NCBI GenBank assembly: GCA_964017235.1
Contig: OZ024940.1
Span: forward strand, 26,479,615 to 26,543,614
Reading direction: 5' to 3'
Source of the DNA: Sabellastarte sp. h YS-2021
Taxonomy: Eukaryota; Annelida; Polychaeta; Sabellida; Sabellidae
Length of the DNA: 64,000 nt
Within the stretch, counting starts at the first letter, position 1. Every line of letters begins with the position of its first letter. Made by a program: the position numbers and the translations under genes. The notes beneath the pieces are model-generated. The model did no database searches, was not told the origin of the DNA, and was given only the letters and a program-made list of their open reading frames with translations. Below are positions 10,701 to 25,700 of this stretch, in pieces.

Positions 10701-13700
10701 TTTAGCGGATTCTTCCTGGAACTTGCCCTCCACGGTGAAGAAGCTGCTGAGGGTGCTGGATAGGCTGTTGATGCGACTGCTGTAGAATGACGGCAGCTCG
10801 TTGTGCAGCTCCACGTTTATGGTGTTGTAGATGTTCTCGGCCTCTTGAAGATCTTCCTGAGCCTTTGAAATAGGAGAAAGGAGACATAGGAGAAAGGAGA
10901 CATAGGAGAAGGGTCAAAGTTGGGGTTTTTCATCCAGTTCAACAGCCAGGGTCATATTGGGACCTGTTGTCAGCATTGCCACATGTGGGTCACATCCACA
11001 GGATTGTCACTTGTGGGACTCAAACCCACACAGAGGTGACAGCCTGTGATTAGATGCCGAACTTACTAACCACTAGGTCACTGAGGACCTCTGAGAAATA
11101 GGAGAAAGGAGAAATAGGAGAAAGGAGAACTAGAAGAAAGCCTGAAGATATGCTAATACTATCCTGAGTGTCTGTGATTGTTGTTGGCAGAGTGGGGAAA
11201 ATAGCCAGATTACAGAACAGACCATAGAAGTTTGCTATACCAACATTTGTACATGACTGATTGTTTCTCATATCAGCCTATAAATTCTTGCATTTCTGCA
11301 AAATGGTAGCAGCAAAGCACAAATTTATTTTTAAGGATGATTCAATTTATGAAAATGGATGCTATGGGCATTTTGGATTCCCTTTCAGATGGTTTGTTTT
11401 CATAAGAGGAAATACCATGGACATTCAGTTAACTTAATAAAACAGCCAAACTTTTTTCACTTCCTGTAAGAGGTTGAGAAGTTTGGAAATTTCTTTTCCA
11501 GAATCTGTCGCACCTAAAGAAATTCTGCAAAGTGTGGCCTTTTGATGTATCTGGATAACTCTAAGTTACAATCCTGGGGCTTTAGTCAAATCATAGACTT
11601 AAGTTATATTAGTACACAAAAATTGTATTGTGTATTTATACTCAGCGCAATATCTCCATATACTACAGGACTCAAAGCGTTATTTAACCAATCCGACTGT
11701 ACAGGTACAGCCCCAACTCACAAGTAACTGACATTCCCCTAACTGAAAGACAGAGGCTCAAGGATGACCATTTATCAACGTCCTTGAGGTTCTTTAGCCT
11801 GCCCCTGGGGATAGGACCCAGTGACAGAGGACCGCCATTTTAAGTGGTCATCCAAGCCACTATGTATCTGCCTGTACCTGGGTTTGAACCCACGTCCTCT
11901 GAGTTCCTAGACAAGTGTGTTACCCGCTAGGCCACAGTGGCAGAAGTTAAGCTTAAAACCTCGCTAAGACATTTCATGAAGATGGCCCCAGGACTACATC
12001 TGACATTTTGCATATATGGAGTATACTTTGCTTAATTTAATTTTTCTTTTTCGATCTTTTTATTATTATTTTCAAGACATCTCATATAATTTGAGAATCT
12101 TAAAGCTGCACGTTTTATACATTGCAAATGGTCCACATACCCACATTATCTTTAAACCTTCACTTTTTATGAACTGCAAAACATTCCACGTACCTTGAGA
12201 ATCTTTCCCTCGTCCCGTTTCTTGGCGTTCTCTAGACTCTGCAGGTTGTGGCGGGAGCTGTCATAGTCCACCAGCTTTCTGCCGCGCTTGGAGATCTTTG
12301 ACTAAACAAAATATATGAAAGGAATCTTCATTTGATAGAAAATTTTAACAAGGTCAAAACCCAGACTAAAATCTAGACATGGTCTACTGTTCTTTTGAAG
12401 AAAGCACAGAAACCAAGAACTGAGTGCCAAACATGGGCACACTATCAGCTGTCAAGGTCCATCAAAAATCTAGAGCAAGACTAAAAGTGGGGAAAAATCT
12501 CTTAGGTTTTTAGTATTGAGGTTTCTTCCATTTTCAATCCTTCTACTATCCTAAACTCATTGCAAAAGCATGCATGCATAATCCAATTAAATTGCATGAG
12601 CAAAAGCTCAGCAACAAACTAGCTTAAGCTAATCCAAAAATGGATTAGTATTAAGGTTAGTATTCACTGAGAAAATTAAGTGTAATCCACCCAACAAAAC
12701 GAACTAAATATCGGATTAAATATAGGTTTAACCTGCTGCACCTAATCCAACAATTAGCCTAACTTCTTTCAATTTAATCCAATATTAGCTTTTTGTAAGC
12801 CATTTCTTATGAAAATTAAGCTAATTTTTAGCTTAACTTAATCCATTTTGTGATGATTAAGCCCCTTGAACACCTTATCTGTTGACCAGCAGTCGACAGT
12901 ACCATGTACATGGCAGTGCCGTGTCTGTCGCCAAGCCATCAACACCACTGTGTGGTTACAATACTTTCTGTCAGCTCTGCGTAATTATAACCCTAGGTAT
13001 ACTTGTCTGTCGCCAAGCCATCAACACCACTGTATGGTTATAATACCTTCTGTCAGCTCTGAGTAATTATAACCCTAAGTATACTGGAATACACTTATAG
13101 GATTATTACGCGCGAGGACATTATAGATGACAGTTAGCACTTGTGCTGTGTGTTCTAGCAGCTAGTGGTGTCCTCAAATTCTTCCGCCCCAAAATTTCAC
13201 TATGGTAGAGTAAGAAATCTAAAATTCGCCAGGAATCTAAAATTCGCCACCTCTAAAACCTTAGTTAATTTTATGAAGAAAATGATGTTTTTGTCTAAAA
13301 ATTAGTATTTTTCAGTTCAAAAAGTCTTAATTTACTATACAGTCAACAAATCTCACCAGAATTCATTTATTTTATTAGTATTTTCACATGTGGCGAATTT
13401 CAGATATGTGGCGAATTTTAGATTTCTTACTCTATAGTTGAATAGTCAGATTGGCATATCAATCACCATTAGTCAGCCCCTCCCTACCAGGCGACTTATT
13501 GGTATTGATATACCATTGCTTGGTATTGGACGCCCCCCCCCCCCCCCCCCCCTATTGAATTCCAGCACATCAGACACACTGTTTCTTTATCAATTATGTA
13601 CCATATAAATATTTCTATTTTTCTTATTATTACATTGTATTATTACTATTAATATTACACTGGCTTCCATGGTGGCAAAGGGCTAAGTGTAACACTGCAT

Positions 13701-16700
13701 GTAAAACGACTCACCCTGAGTTCTGGGAAGTGTCCCAAGTAGATACTGAGCGGGTTCTGCACCTCCATGGTCAACCGGTCCAAGTGGTCCTCCCACACAA
13801 ATGACAATTGCTGAAAGGCAAACGCCCGATGCTCATTATTATTACTTTGCCAGCAGTATACCCCCGTCACTAATGTTACACAATAATAGTAAATACAGAG
13901 CAGGTAGCTACACCTGTTTACAGGAAAAATATACACTGGTTTGTGTACATTGCGGTTTTGAGCTTCTCTTTGAATGAGTGGAGAGACGTGGCCGAACATA
14001 CATTATCAAGGCAAATCACTCCAAATCAGTGGAGCATTGTAAGCCACAATGAAATGTGAACAGATTTGGAGTGATTTGCCTTGATAATGTATGTTCGGCC
14101 ACGTCTCTCCACTCATTCAGAAGGAAGGTCAAAACCTATCTCTTTGCACAAGCATATCCACCCTAAATTCTGCTTTTTCTGTATCTCCCTGTGGCGCTGA
14201 CCCCTGCTACGTCTCAGGTTAATGATTATCAGTTTTTGCTTTTTCTATTTGGTGCGCCTAGAGTCTGTCTTTAGATGGAGATTATGATTAAAAATATTAT
14301 TAGTATTAAGGCTGTGACTTCGTTAGAAAAACGACACCGGGTATTCGTCTCACAAGAACCAATCAGAATTCGGGTGGAAGTAGCAGAGAAGCAAACATGG
14401 CGGATGATGTAAACAAAACGTTATGAAAAATAATGTTAAATATCCGTATAAATAAGGAAAATTACGTGAAAAACTATTGGTAGTTAGAGAAATCTGACAG
14501 AATATTGAGGTTTACTCAAGTTTTTCGTTGTTTTACAGTATATTTAATATATTTTCGGTTACCCGCTTTGTCACTTTGTACTCGGTTTCTTACAGACTTC
14601 GAACCGTTTTCGGGTAACCGGGTAACCTATCGCAGCCTTAATTAGTATTAGAATTTCTAAAAATAGGACTAGTAAATGAAAACCCATCTAACATTAGTGA
14701 CATGGGTGTACTGTTTAAAGATCACTTGTGGACAACAAATATTTGGTGAACTTTCACTTTCATTTTTAGTTTGAACTGAACTTCATGTTTAGAGCAGTTA
14801 TTTAGCGAAGGATCAAACTTTGTCAAACTAATTTTTCACCAAAAACAACACCTCACAGAAACTGCAGGGAATGCTGGGAATTTGCCAAGACGTGCATTTT
14901 ACAATTGCCATATTAATATGTGTTATTGTATTTGGTCATATATTTCGGTAAATCAATATCATATCATATATTGTTATATGTATTTAAGAATATTTATTGG
15001 AAAGTACTTGCAAGTTTGAGCATTAAGTACTGTGCTGGTACACAAAGTGCCGTAGACACTATGTTTTCTGAGAGATAGTTTTTGACTGAATAAGATCTCA
15101 GAAGAGAATGGCTCTGGTTGCCAGTGATCAGCGATCGGGGTCATGGAAACAGAAACTAAGTAAACACATGACAGCGATTATTTTTAATAAAATCAATAAT
15201 GTACTGGTGAAAAAAAAAAAGATTCAGGAAGACAAAGTCCTGAATTGGCTCAGATTAAATCACCTGGAACATTTTACACAATTTACTTTCAGTTTCACTT
15301 TCACCACATATTATTATATATTATTGTCATATTTTGTTAACTGTGTCTTGTGGTTGACAGGAAGGAGTCTTACCTCCAGTGCACTTCTCATCTCCGCGTA
15401 GCCCACCCAGTCGACCTCCCAGATCTCTCGCACTGTGGTGTAAAAGTTATTGCTGGCATTTTGCATGGCTGAGAAGACAATAATATCCATTATTATAAAT
15501 ATAACCAGTGTGCTATACACAAGGAAACGTCCACGCATAAAGCTTAAAGTGGAGAGGTCAAAGGGCATTGAAAATCATTTATCCCTCTGTCAAATGTGAT
15601 ACTATAGTAGACAACTAAAGCCTATGGTATGTTTTGTCAGCACAGGGTTGAGCGGTGTGGACCACAAAGTGAGAAATAACAGAAACTGTGTCTTCTCAAA
15701 TAAGAGGACTGGCCACTAGTGAGGCTGCTATTTTCATTCTGAAAATTTTTAAATTTCACAAAAAAGTGGTGCAGCTTTTCTTGCCAAATATTTATAATGG
15801 AGGGAGAAATGTCAAAGTATGGTGCGTGGTAAACTAGCAATATACACGTAGCCATGGGAAGGTGCTTAATCACCTCAGCCTAGGAGATTGTCTGTTTGCA
15901 AAATACCTCAACAAGAAATGACGAGATTTTGATGAAATTTTCAGGACATGTTAACAGTGGTATAAGGAACAAATGCCTGGATCCAAGAATTCTAAAAAGG
16001 ATTTTTAATCATTGTACACAGAAGCGACATTGACGTTGTTGATTTTTGGCCAAGGAATGCACTCCCTAAGAGCTCTTGTTGAGCAATGACTGATTCCCAA
16101 GAGTATACATTTATTTATTTGGGGCTTTTACATCGCTTTCAACACTGTACCGGTCATATCACGACAGGTAGTTGGAAGGGCAGAGGAAACCAGTACATAC
16201 AGTTGGTCAGGGTTCTGTACTGTAAACTGCCGACCAACGGCAAGCAACTACCAGCTTTCCCACTTGAGGTCGAGCCGGGAATCGAACCCCGGCCTCAGAG
16301 GTGGGAGGCGAGAGTATTACCACTCTGCCACCGTGGGCCCCCAATAGTATACATTACACAAGGGATTGTTTTGACTGTGAAGGGACTGAATTCCTAGAAG
16401 TCGAGGAGGGACGGCAAAATATGTTGTGGAACAATATGTGTTCAGTAAAAGAGGGCCATTATTACGCTTTTGAAAAATAAAATCTGTTTCAAAATATATT
16501 TAGTTGTACTGAAAATGAAATTTTGAAAAAAAAATCGCAATAATAATATGCAAGATAAAGAAAGTGCGCCTGCTGAGAAAATGTTAACTTTGTAACCACT
16601 GCAATCGGTTTGATTTGTTTATTCTCACTATTTATGTTTGTTTGTGATAGACTGTACATCTATAAATATGCCAAAGGTAAAATTTCACACCACTTTAGGA

Positions 16701-19700
16701 TCCTGTAACAAAACCTTTCCCCGTTTATAGAGAGGATTTCACTCGCTCACACATAAAGCGGCAATACCTTAGCAGCCAGTCCTGTTTGCTTCTTTGGGTA
16801 GAGTAAGAAATCTAAAATTCGCCAGGAATCTAAAATTCGCCACATCTAAAACCTTAGTTAATTTTATGAAGACAATGATGTTTTTGTCTAAAAATTGGTA
16901 TTTTTCAGTTCAAAAAGCCTTAATTTACTATACATTCAACAAATCTCACCATAATTAATTTATTTTATTAGTATTTTCACATGTGGCGAATTTCAGATAT
17001 GTGGCGAATTTTAGATTTCTTACTCTATACCACAATTCTAAATATCCCAAAAGTGAAATTTTATGGGAATTTCTTCCTGTACTTGAAAACCTTCTCCTTT
17101 TAATTATGGCCAAAAAATAGTAAAACCAAAAACACCCAACATGAATTTTGATACATTTTTTAGCAGACTTCAGCCATATCAGGGCCATTTATCTCTAAAT
17201 TGTTGCATTATTTCCGTGATTTTTGCTTCCTGCTTGTAAAATTTAAAACTGAGTTGATTGCCACCAGGGAATTTCACTAGCTGGTGCCTCACATAAATGG
17301 CCAGGAGGTATTTTAAATAAACACATTTATGTTTATTCAAATTTTGAAATGGTTTTATAGATGTTAAACTACAACACAATGTACTGAGCATTTTCTATGC
17401 TAATGTCAAAAAAGCTTGACACAGTCACCAGAACAGAAGTATGGCTGACTATAATTTTATGCAAAGAATTATGTAGATTAGTTTTTAGGATTGACAGAAA
17501 TTCCCTGAGGGTATTTTTACGCCAGGAGTCAGAAGATGAATTTCATCAGTACTCTGAAATTTATCAAGGCATCTGAAAATGTATGACTGTGGACACCCCC
17601 CCCCCCCCCCCCCCCCCCCCTACTCTGCCTTTCCAGGACAAAAACACTTCCCCTTATGGGGCTGTTCCAGCTTGACGAGTCGTTCGTAAACCTACTTTAA
17701 GACTGGAAAAAATAAAATATTTCACGATCCGTGGATTTAGTTTGAGATAGGTTTACGGGTCACTGTAAGATCAAAAAGATGACTTTGCTTTGGGTTTGTG
17801 ATAGATTTAAGATGATATAAATCTGAAAAGGATGCCTAGCAGTTTGCAATAATGTCAAACAGTTTAATATTGCCGTAGACTATTGTCGATGGACTTGCGA
17901 TCCCTTCCAATCTGGAACAAATCGTAAAGTACCGTAACTTCCGTTACAGTTCCGTATATGATGGGTTTTTAAGATCATTGTGGTGAAAAAGATCCACCTT
18001 CGATCTGACAATTTACAGGGTCGAAAACCCTATCGCAAAGCATTATCACAGTAATAGAACAACCCTATTAAAAACAACGGATTTGGATGTCTCGGTAGGG
18101 CGTGTTCGGCGAGATATGGTGCGATATGGCCAGGTATGGTGCGATTCGACACTGCTTTGAAAGCCATGTGCAGTCACAACTGCTTTTTAAAAAATGTTGA
18201 AAAAGTTTGCACCCCCGCCCCGCGAGCTTTCACCAGCCTAATTAAAATGTACACAGTAGAAGGGTGGTGGTGGTGGGGGGAGGGGGGGGGGGGGGGGGGC
18301 TGATATCAAATAGCTACAGATACGACTGCATGGAAGGATGGGAACTAGGCATAAAATATTACATATTCACCGCAGTCTTACTCCCTTTTGATATGTATAT
18401 TAATTTTGTGACGCTTGTCATGCATAGATCAAACTGGTTACTTTGAATATCACATTTGACAGAAAAATGAGCGAGTTTAAATATCCTTTGACCTCCCCAC
18501 TGTGACTGTATTCAGCACAGACATACATACAAGATGCAACTAGATTGGGCCAACTCGGCGCCAACATATCCCCAGACAGGTCATCACTCACGCCACAGGT
18601 TTTGATCGGGAATTTTTAAAAACATAATTACCCATTATTATATGAACTTCAGCACATCAATCTACTCTGTTTATATCTCCCCAAGGAAGATGGTGTATCC
18701 CCAGACGCCGAATACATAACTCAAATTATATTTTCAATCTTCCTGCAATGATAACTCTAAACCTATTTTCAAAGTATTTAAATGATTGATGATTGAATGT
18801 CCATTCTAAAATAATAATCCCAAAAGTGCATATCTGTTTCTATATTTGTTGACAAATAAAATATTATTTTTAACTCAACTCATCATATTTTTCAATCTTC
18901 CTTCAAAGTATTTAAATGATTGATGATTCAATGTCCATTCTAAAATTCATAATCCCAAAAGCGCATATCTGTTTCTATATTTGTTTACAAATAAAATATT
19001 ATTTAAAAAAAAATTATTTATATTATTATTTTATTATATTATTTTTAGAATTTGCAAATTGTTTTCAGTTATTCATTTCCTCTATACCTATATATGTGGT
19101 CCATATATATGCAACCTAAATATGTGACACAATCTCAGTTCTGACTCCCCTTTGTGTTATATGTAATGAAGCCCACCACCTCCCACCCCCACCCCCACCC
19201 CTCTCCCCTTCTCCACACCTCTCTCACTATTACACAAGATCTGCAACCCCATTGAGTTCTTTGTTTCTCATCTGATATCATTAAATACCTTTGTTTATTT
19301 AGTGTCACTCAATATAGCTGGAGGTCCCAGAGGTGGGTGGGGGGAATCCGGGTGGGGGATGTGGGTTGAGCATAAATGGTAAACAAACAATCTATATAAA
19401 AGGGGTACTCAAATACAAAAAGAATTGAGAATTTTAAGTATGTGATTATCAACTGAAATGAGTTCATAACTGTAGGAGCTGTGCCAAAATTAACTGAGGC
19501 AAGTTGAATAAAACTGGGCTAGTTGAGGGTTAAAAATCCCCTAGTTTTACTACATAAGGATATAATTTCATTAATATTGGGACTTAAAGCTCACTTAAAG
19601 TGTCCACTTTGCCTACTTGAATATGTTTAACCAGTTTCATTTAAAAAAGTGAAAAACTCAGCAAGCAGAGGTATAACACACAAAAATAAGTTCTTAAAAG

Positions 19701-22700
19701 ACTAAGATAGCCATAACATTATTAATATTCAAAATTTAAATAGACAGGCATTTCGTTTTAAAAATTCAAAGATTTCAGCTCTATAACCCACATAGTTTGA
19801 CAGTTACTGGGCTTTAAAGTGGCATAATATCCATAAATTGGGTTTCTGTGGGCATTTTACAATTGTTAAAGAGACCTTAGCAATTAAACTACAGATCTGA
19901 AACTTTTTGGGGGACATACATAACAAACAAAAATTATATATAATACAGTTTAAGACTTGTCACACTAAGCATTTCCAAATAACGGCAAAATACGGAAAAA
20001 ATGTCAAAAAAGGCACTTGGGCGAGTGTCTATGGCCCTCATACACAGGTTAAATGTCTACTAAAAACCTTGATTTTCGGCATATGTAAAAAGGACATAAT
20101 AATGCATTCCCAGATGGGATTTCAGCTCCATCAATCACATAGTTTAACAGTTACAGGGCTTAAAGGTGGTAAAAAGTCCAAATATTGGGTCATTGTGGGC
20201 CTTTTAGAGATCTCGATGTGGCTTTCAAATTAAAGCTTCAGACTTAAAATTTGTTACATACTAAGACTACACATAGAATATGTATCTAATAAAGTTTGAA
20301 ACTTCTCAGACTTACCATTTCCAAGTTACAGAGCAAAATATGTGAAAAATGTCTTAAAAGGGTCACTCAGGTGGGTGTTTAAGGTCCTCATACACAGGCT
20401 AAATGTCTACTTGAAGCCTTGATTTTTGGCACATGTAAAAAGAACATAATAATGTATTCCCAGATGAGATTTCAGCTCTATCAGTCACATAGTTTAACAG
20501 TCACAGGCCTTAAAATTGGCAAAAAGTCCAAATACTGGGTCTTTATGGGGCCTTCTAGAGACCTAAATGTGGCCTTCAAATTAAAGCTTCAGACTTAAAA
20601 TTTGTCACATACTAAGATTACACATAGAATATGCATCTAATACAGTTTGAAACTTCTTAGACTTACCATTTCCAAGTTACAGGGAAAAATATGTGAAAAA
20701 TGTCTAAAAATGGTCACTCGGGTGGGGATTTATGGTCCTCATACACAGGTTAAATGTCTTCTTAAAGCCTTAATTTTTGGCACATATAAAAATAACATAC
20801 TAATATCTTCTCAGATAGGATTTGAGCTCTATCAGTCACATAGTTTGACAGTCACAGGGCTTAAAAGTAGCAAAAAGTCCAAATATTGGGTCTTTGGGAG
20901 CCTTTTAGAGACCTCAATTTGACCTTCAAAATTAAAGCTTCAGACTTAAAATCTGTTACATACTAAGATTACACACAGAATATATATCTAATACAGTTTG
21001 AAACTTCTCAGACTTACCATTTCCAAGTTACAGGGAAAAAGATGTGAAAAATGTCTTATAAGGGTCACTCGGGTGGGTGTTTATGGTCCTGATACACAGG
21101 TTAACTGTCTATTAAAGGCCTAAATGTTGGGGCACATATAAGAAAACACATAGATATATTCCCAGATGATATTTAACTTAGATGAGAGACATAGTTTGAA
21201 AGCTACAGTGCTTGAAAGTGGCAAAAAGTGCATAAATTGGGTCTCTGTGGGCACTTTTGAGACCTTAAGTCGACCCCTTTGGGTAAACCTACAGCCCTAA
21301 AATTTTCTACAGACAAGGATTACATATCAAAGTTATACCTAGCGCAGTTTGAGACTCATCAGAATTATCACTTCCAAATTATAGGGCAAAATATGTGAAA
21401 AGTATAGCAAAAAATCCCTAAGTGGGGGTATTTATGGGCCTCAAACACAATTTTCTCCTCAACTTAAAGTCATGATTTTCGGCACATGTACTAAGAACAT
21501 ATTAATGTGTTGTCAGGTAAAATTTCAGCCAGCTGAGCATCATAGTTTGTGACCTACAGGGCTCTAAGTGGCCAAAAGTGCAATTTCTGACCTTAAGGTG
21601 GCCATAAGTTCTTAAGGATGGGAACTAGGCATAAAATATTACATATTCACCGCAGTCTTACTCCCTTTTGATATGTATATTAATTTTGTGACGCTTGTCA
21701 TGCATAGATCAAACTGGTTACTTTGAATATCACATTTGACAGAAAAATGAGCGAGTTTAAATATCCTTTGACCTCCCCACTGTGACTGTATTCAGCACAG
21801 ACATACATACAAGATGCAACTAGATTGGGCCAACTCGGCGCCAACATATCCCCAGACAGGTCATCACTCACGCCACAGGTTTTGATCGGGAATTTTTAAA
21901 AACATAATTACCCATTATTATATGAACTTCAGCACATCAATCTACTCTGTTTATATCTCCCCAAGGAAGATGGTGTATCCCCAGACGCCGAATACATAAC
22001 TCAAATTATATTTTCAATCTTCCTGCAATGATAACTCTAAACCTATTTTCAAAGTATTTAAATGATTGATGATTGAATGTCCATTCTAAAATAATAATCC
22101 CAAAAGTGCATATCTGTTTCTATATTTGTTGACAAATAAAATATTATTTTTAACTCAACTCATCATATTTTTCAATCTTCCTTCAAAGTATTTAAATGAT
22201 TGATGATTCAATGTCCATTCTAAAATTCATAATCCCAAAAGCGCATATCTGTTTCTATATTTGTTTACAAATAAAATATTATTTAAAAAAAAATTATTTA
22301 TATTATTATTTTATTATATTATTTTTAGAATTTGCAAATTGTTTTCAGTTATTCATTTCCTCTATACCTATATATGTGGTCCATATATATGCAACCTAAA
22401 TATGTGACACAATCTCAGTTCTGACTCCCCTTTGTGTTATATGTAATGAAGCCCACCACCTCCCACCCCCACCCCCACCCCTCTCCCCTTCTCCACACCT
22501 CTCTCACTATTACACAAGATCTGCAACCCCATTGAGTTCTTTGTTTCTCATCTGATATCATTAAATACCTTTGTTTATTTAGTGTCACTCAATATAGCTG
22601 GAGGTCCCAGAGGTGGGTGGGGGGAATCCGGGTGGGGGATGTGGGTTGAGCATAAATGGTAAACAAACAATCTATATAAAAGGGGTACTCAAATACAAAA

Positions 22701-25700
22701 AGAATTGAGAATTTTAAGTATGTGATTATCAACTGAAATGAGTTCATAACTGTAGGAGCTGTGCCAAAATTAACTGAGGCAAGTTGAATAAAACTGGGCT
22801 AGTTGAGGGTTAAAAATCCCCTAGTTTTACTACATAAGGATATAATTTCATTAATATTGGGACTTAAAGCTCACTTAAAGTGTCCACTTTGCCTACTTGA
22901 ATATGTTTAACCAGTTTCATTTAAAAAAGTGAAAAACTCAGCAAGCAGAGGTATAACACACAAAAATAAGTTCTTAAAAGACTAAGATAGCCATAACATT
23001 ATTAATATTCAAAATTTAAATAGACAGGCATTTCGTTTTAAAAATTCAAAGATTTCAGCTCTATAACCCACATAGTTTGACAGTTACTGGGCTTTAAAGT
23101 GGCATAATATCCATAAATTGGGTTTCTGTGGGCATTTTACAATTGTTAAAGAGACCTTAGCAATTAAACTACAGATCTGAAACTTTTTGGGGGACATACA
23201 TAACAAACAAAAATTATATATAATACAGTTTAAGACTTGTCACACTAAGCATTTCCAAATAACGGCAAAATACGGAAAAAATGTCAAAAAAGGCACTTGG
23301 GCGAGTGTCTATGGCCCTCATACACAGGTTAAATGTCTACTAAAAACCTTGATTTTCGGCATATGTAAAAAGGACATAATAATGCATTCCCAGATGGGAT
23401 TTCAGCTCCATCAATCACATAGTTTAACAGTTACAGGGCTTAAAGGTGGTAAAAAGTCCAAATATTGGGTCATTGTGGGCCTTTTAGAGATCTCGATGTG
23501 GCTTTCAAATTAAAGCTTCAGACTTAAAATTTGTTACATACTAAGACTACACATAGAATATGTATCTAATAAAGTTTGAAACTTCTCAGACTTACCATTT
23601 CCAAGTTACAGAGCAAAATATGTGAAAAATGTCTTAAAAGGGTCACTCAGGTGGGTGTTTAAGGTCCTCATACACAGGCTAAATGTCTACTTGAAGCCTT
23701 GATTTTTGGCACATGTAAAAAGAACATAATAATGTATTCCCAGATGAGATTTCAGCTCTATCAGTCACATAGTTTAACAGTCACAGGCCTTAAAATTGGC
23801 AAAAAGTCCAAATACTGGGTCTTTATGGGGCCTTCTAGAGACCTAAATGTGGCCTTCAAATTAAAGCTTCAGACTTAAAATTTGTCACATACTAAGATTA
23901 CACATAGAATATGCATCTAATACAGTTTGAAACTTCTTAGACTTACCATTTCCAAGTTACAGGGAAAAATATGTGAAAAATGTCTAAAAATGGTCACTCG
24001 GGTGGGGATTTATGGTCCTCATACACAGGTTAAATGTCTTCTTAAAGCCTTAATTTTTGGCACATATAAAAATAACATACTAATATCTTCTCAGATAGGA
24101 TTTGAGCTCTATCAGTCACATAGTTTGACAGTCACAGGGCTTAAAAGTAGCAAAAAGTCCAAATATTGGGTCTTTGGGAGCCTTTTAGAGACCTCAATTT
24201 GACCTTCAAAATTAAAGCTTCAGACTTAAAATCTGTTACATACTAAGATTACACACAGAATATATATCTAATACAGTTTGAAACTTCTCAGACTTACCAT
24301 TTCCAAGTTACAGGGAAAAAGATGTGAAAAATGTCTTATAAGGGTCACTCGGGTGGGTGTTTATGGTCCTGATACACAGGTTAACTGTCTATTAAAGGCC
24401 TAAATGTTGGGGCACATATAAGAAAACACATAGATATATTCCCAGATGATATTTAACTTAGATGAGAGACATAGTTTGAAAGCTACAGTGCTTGAAAGTG
24501 GCAAAAAGTGCATAAATTGGGTCTCTGTGGGCACTTTTGAGACCTTAAGTCGACCCCTTTGGGTAAACCTACAGCCCTAAAATTTTCTACAGACAAGGAT
24601 TACATATCAAAGTTATACCTAGCGCAGTTTGAGACTCATCAGAATTATCACTTCCAAATTATAGGGCAAAATATGTGAAAAGTATAGCAAAAAATCCCTA
24701 AGTGGGGGTATTTATGGGCCTCAAACACAATTTTCTCCTCAACTTAAAGTCATGATTTTCGGCACATGTACTAAGAACATATTAATGTGTTGTCAGGTAA
24801 AATTTCAGCCAGCTGAGCATCATAGTTTGTGACCTACAGGGCTCTAAGTGGCCAAAAGTGCAATTTCTGACCTTAAGGTGGCCATAAGTTCTTTTTTACT
24901 GGGAGTTTAAGGTCACCTTAAAATAGGGATCTTCCTTTGGGCACCCTTAACATGTGTACCAAGTTTGAAAAAAAAATATTAATTTGTTTTTGAGTTATCG
25001 CGTCCACAAGGAAATTTCTACGGCGGCGGCAGCGGCGGCGGCGGCGGCGGCGGCGCGACGGACCTGAATCCAATATATCCCCGACTTTCGTCTGGGGATA
25101 TAAATAGTATGCATATACATATGTCTTGCACACACAAAGTGGAGAAGAAGCTTTTCTCAATAGGCTTGTCAAAGCATTTAAAAGACAAAACACACCTACA
25201 GTTTGGATTCTAAAGGCACGTTTCCTTGTACACAAATTAATATGATCTGTGGTCATAATCTTTCACCATTATATACTCTTGATGAAAAACGTAACATTGC
25301 AGTAACATAATCCTATTCTGTTGGAAGTGATCTGGCTGGTTATAAATAAACACTTTGTGAGTAAGAAATCGAAAATTCGCCAGGAATCTAAAATTCGCCA
25401 CCTCTAAAACCTTAGTTAATTTTATGAAGGAAATGCTGTTTTTGTCTAAAAATTGGCATATTTCAGTTCAAAAAGCCTTAATTTACTATACGTTCAACAA
25501 ATTTCACCACAATTCATATATTTTATTAGTATTTTCACATGTGGCGAATTTCAGATATGTGGCGAATTTTAGATTTCTTCCTCCACACCTTCCTAGGACA
25601 AACACTGCTGTCACAAGTTAGATAGATGTACACAAAGCTTTTGCCCACTCGATGTGAATGTACTTGAGCTGTCATGTTGGTATTCAGGCCTCAATCTATC

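Noticed and set aside
18916-24202. Repeated ORFs of 67, 91 and 108 codons as a gene family
   Set aside because: They are repeated only because the host element is duplicated; short, AT-rich, without motifs, and not equally conserved between subrepeats.
18694-25102. Helitron
   Set aside because: The right-end hairpin is present, but there is no CTRR end after it and no 5' TC; short inverted ends fit better.
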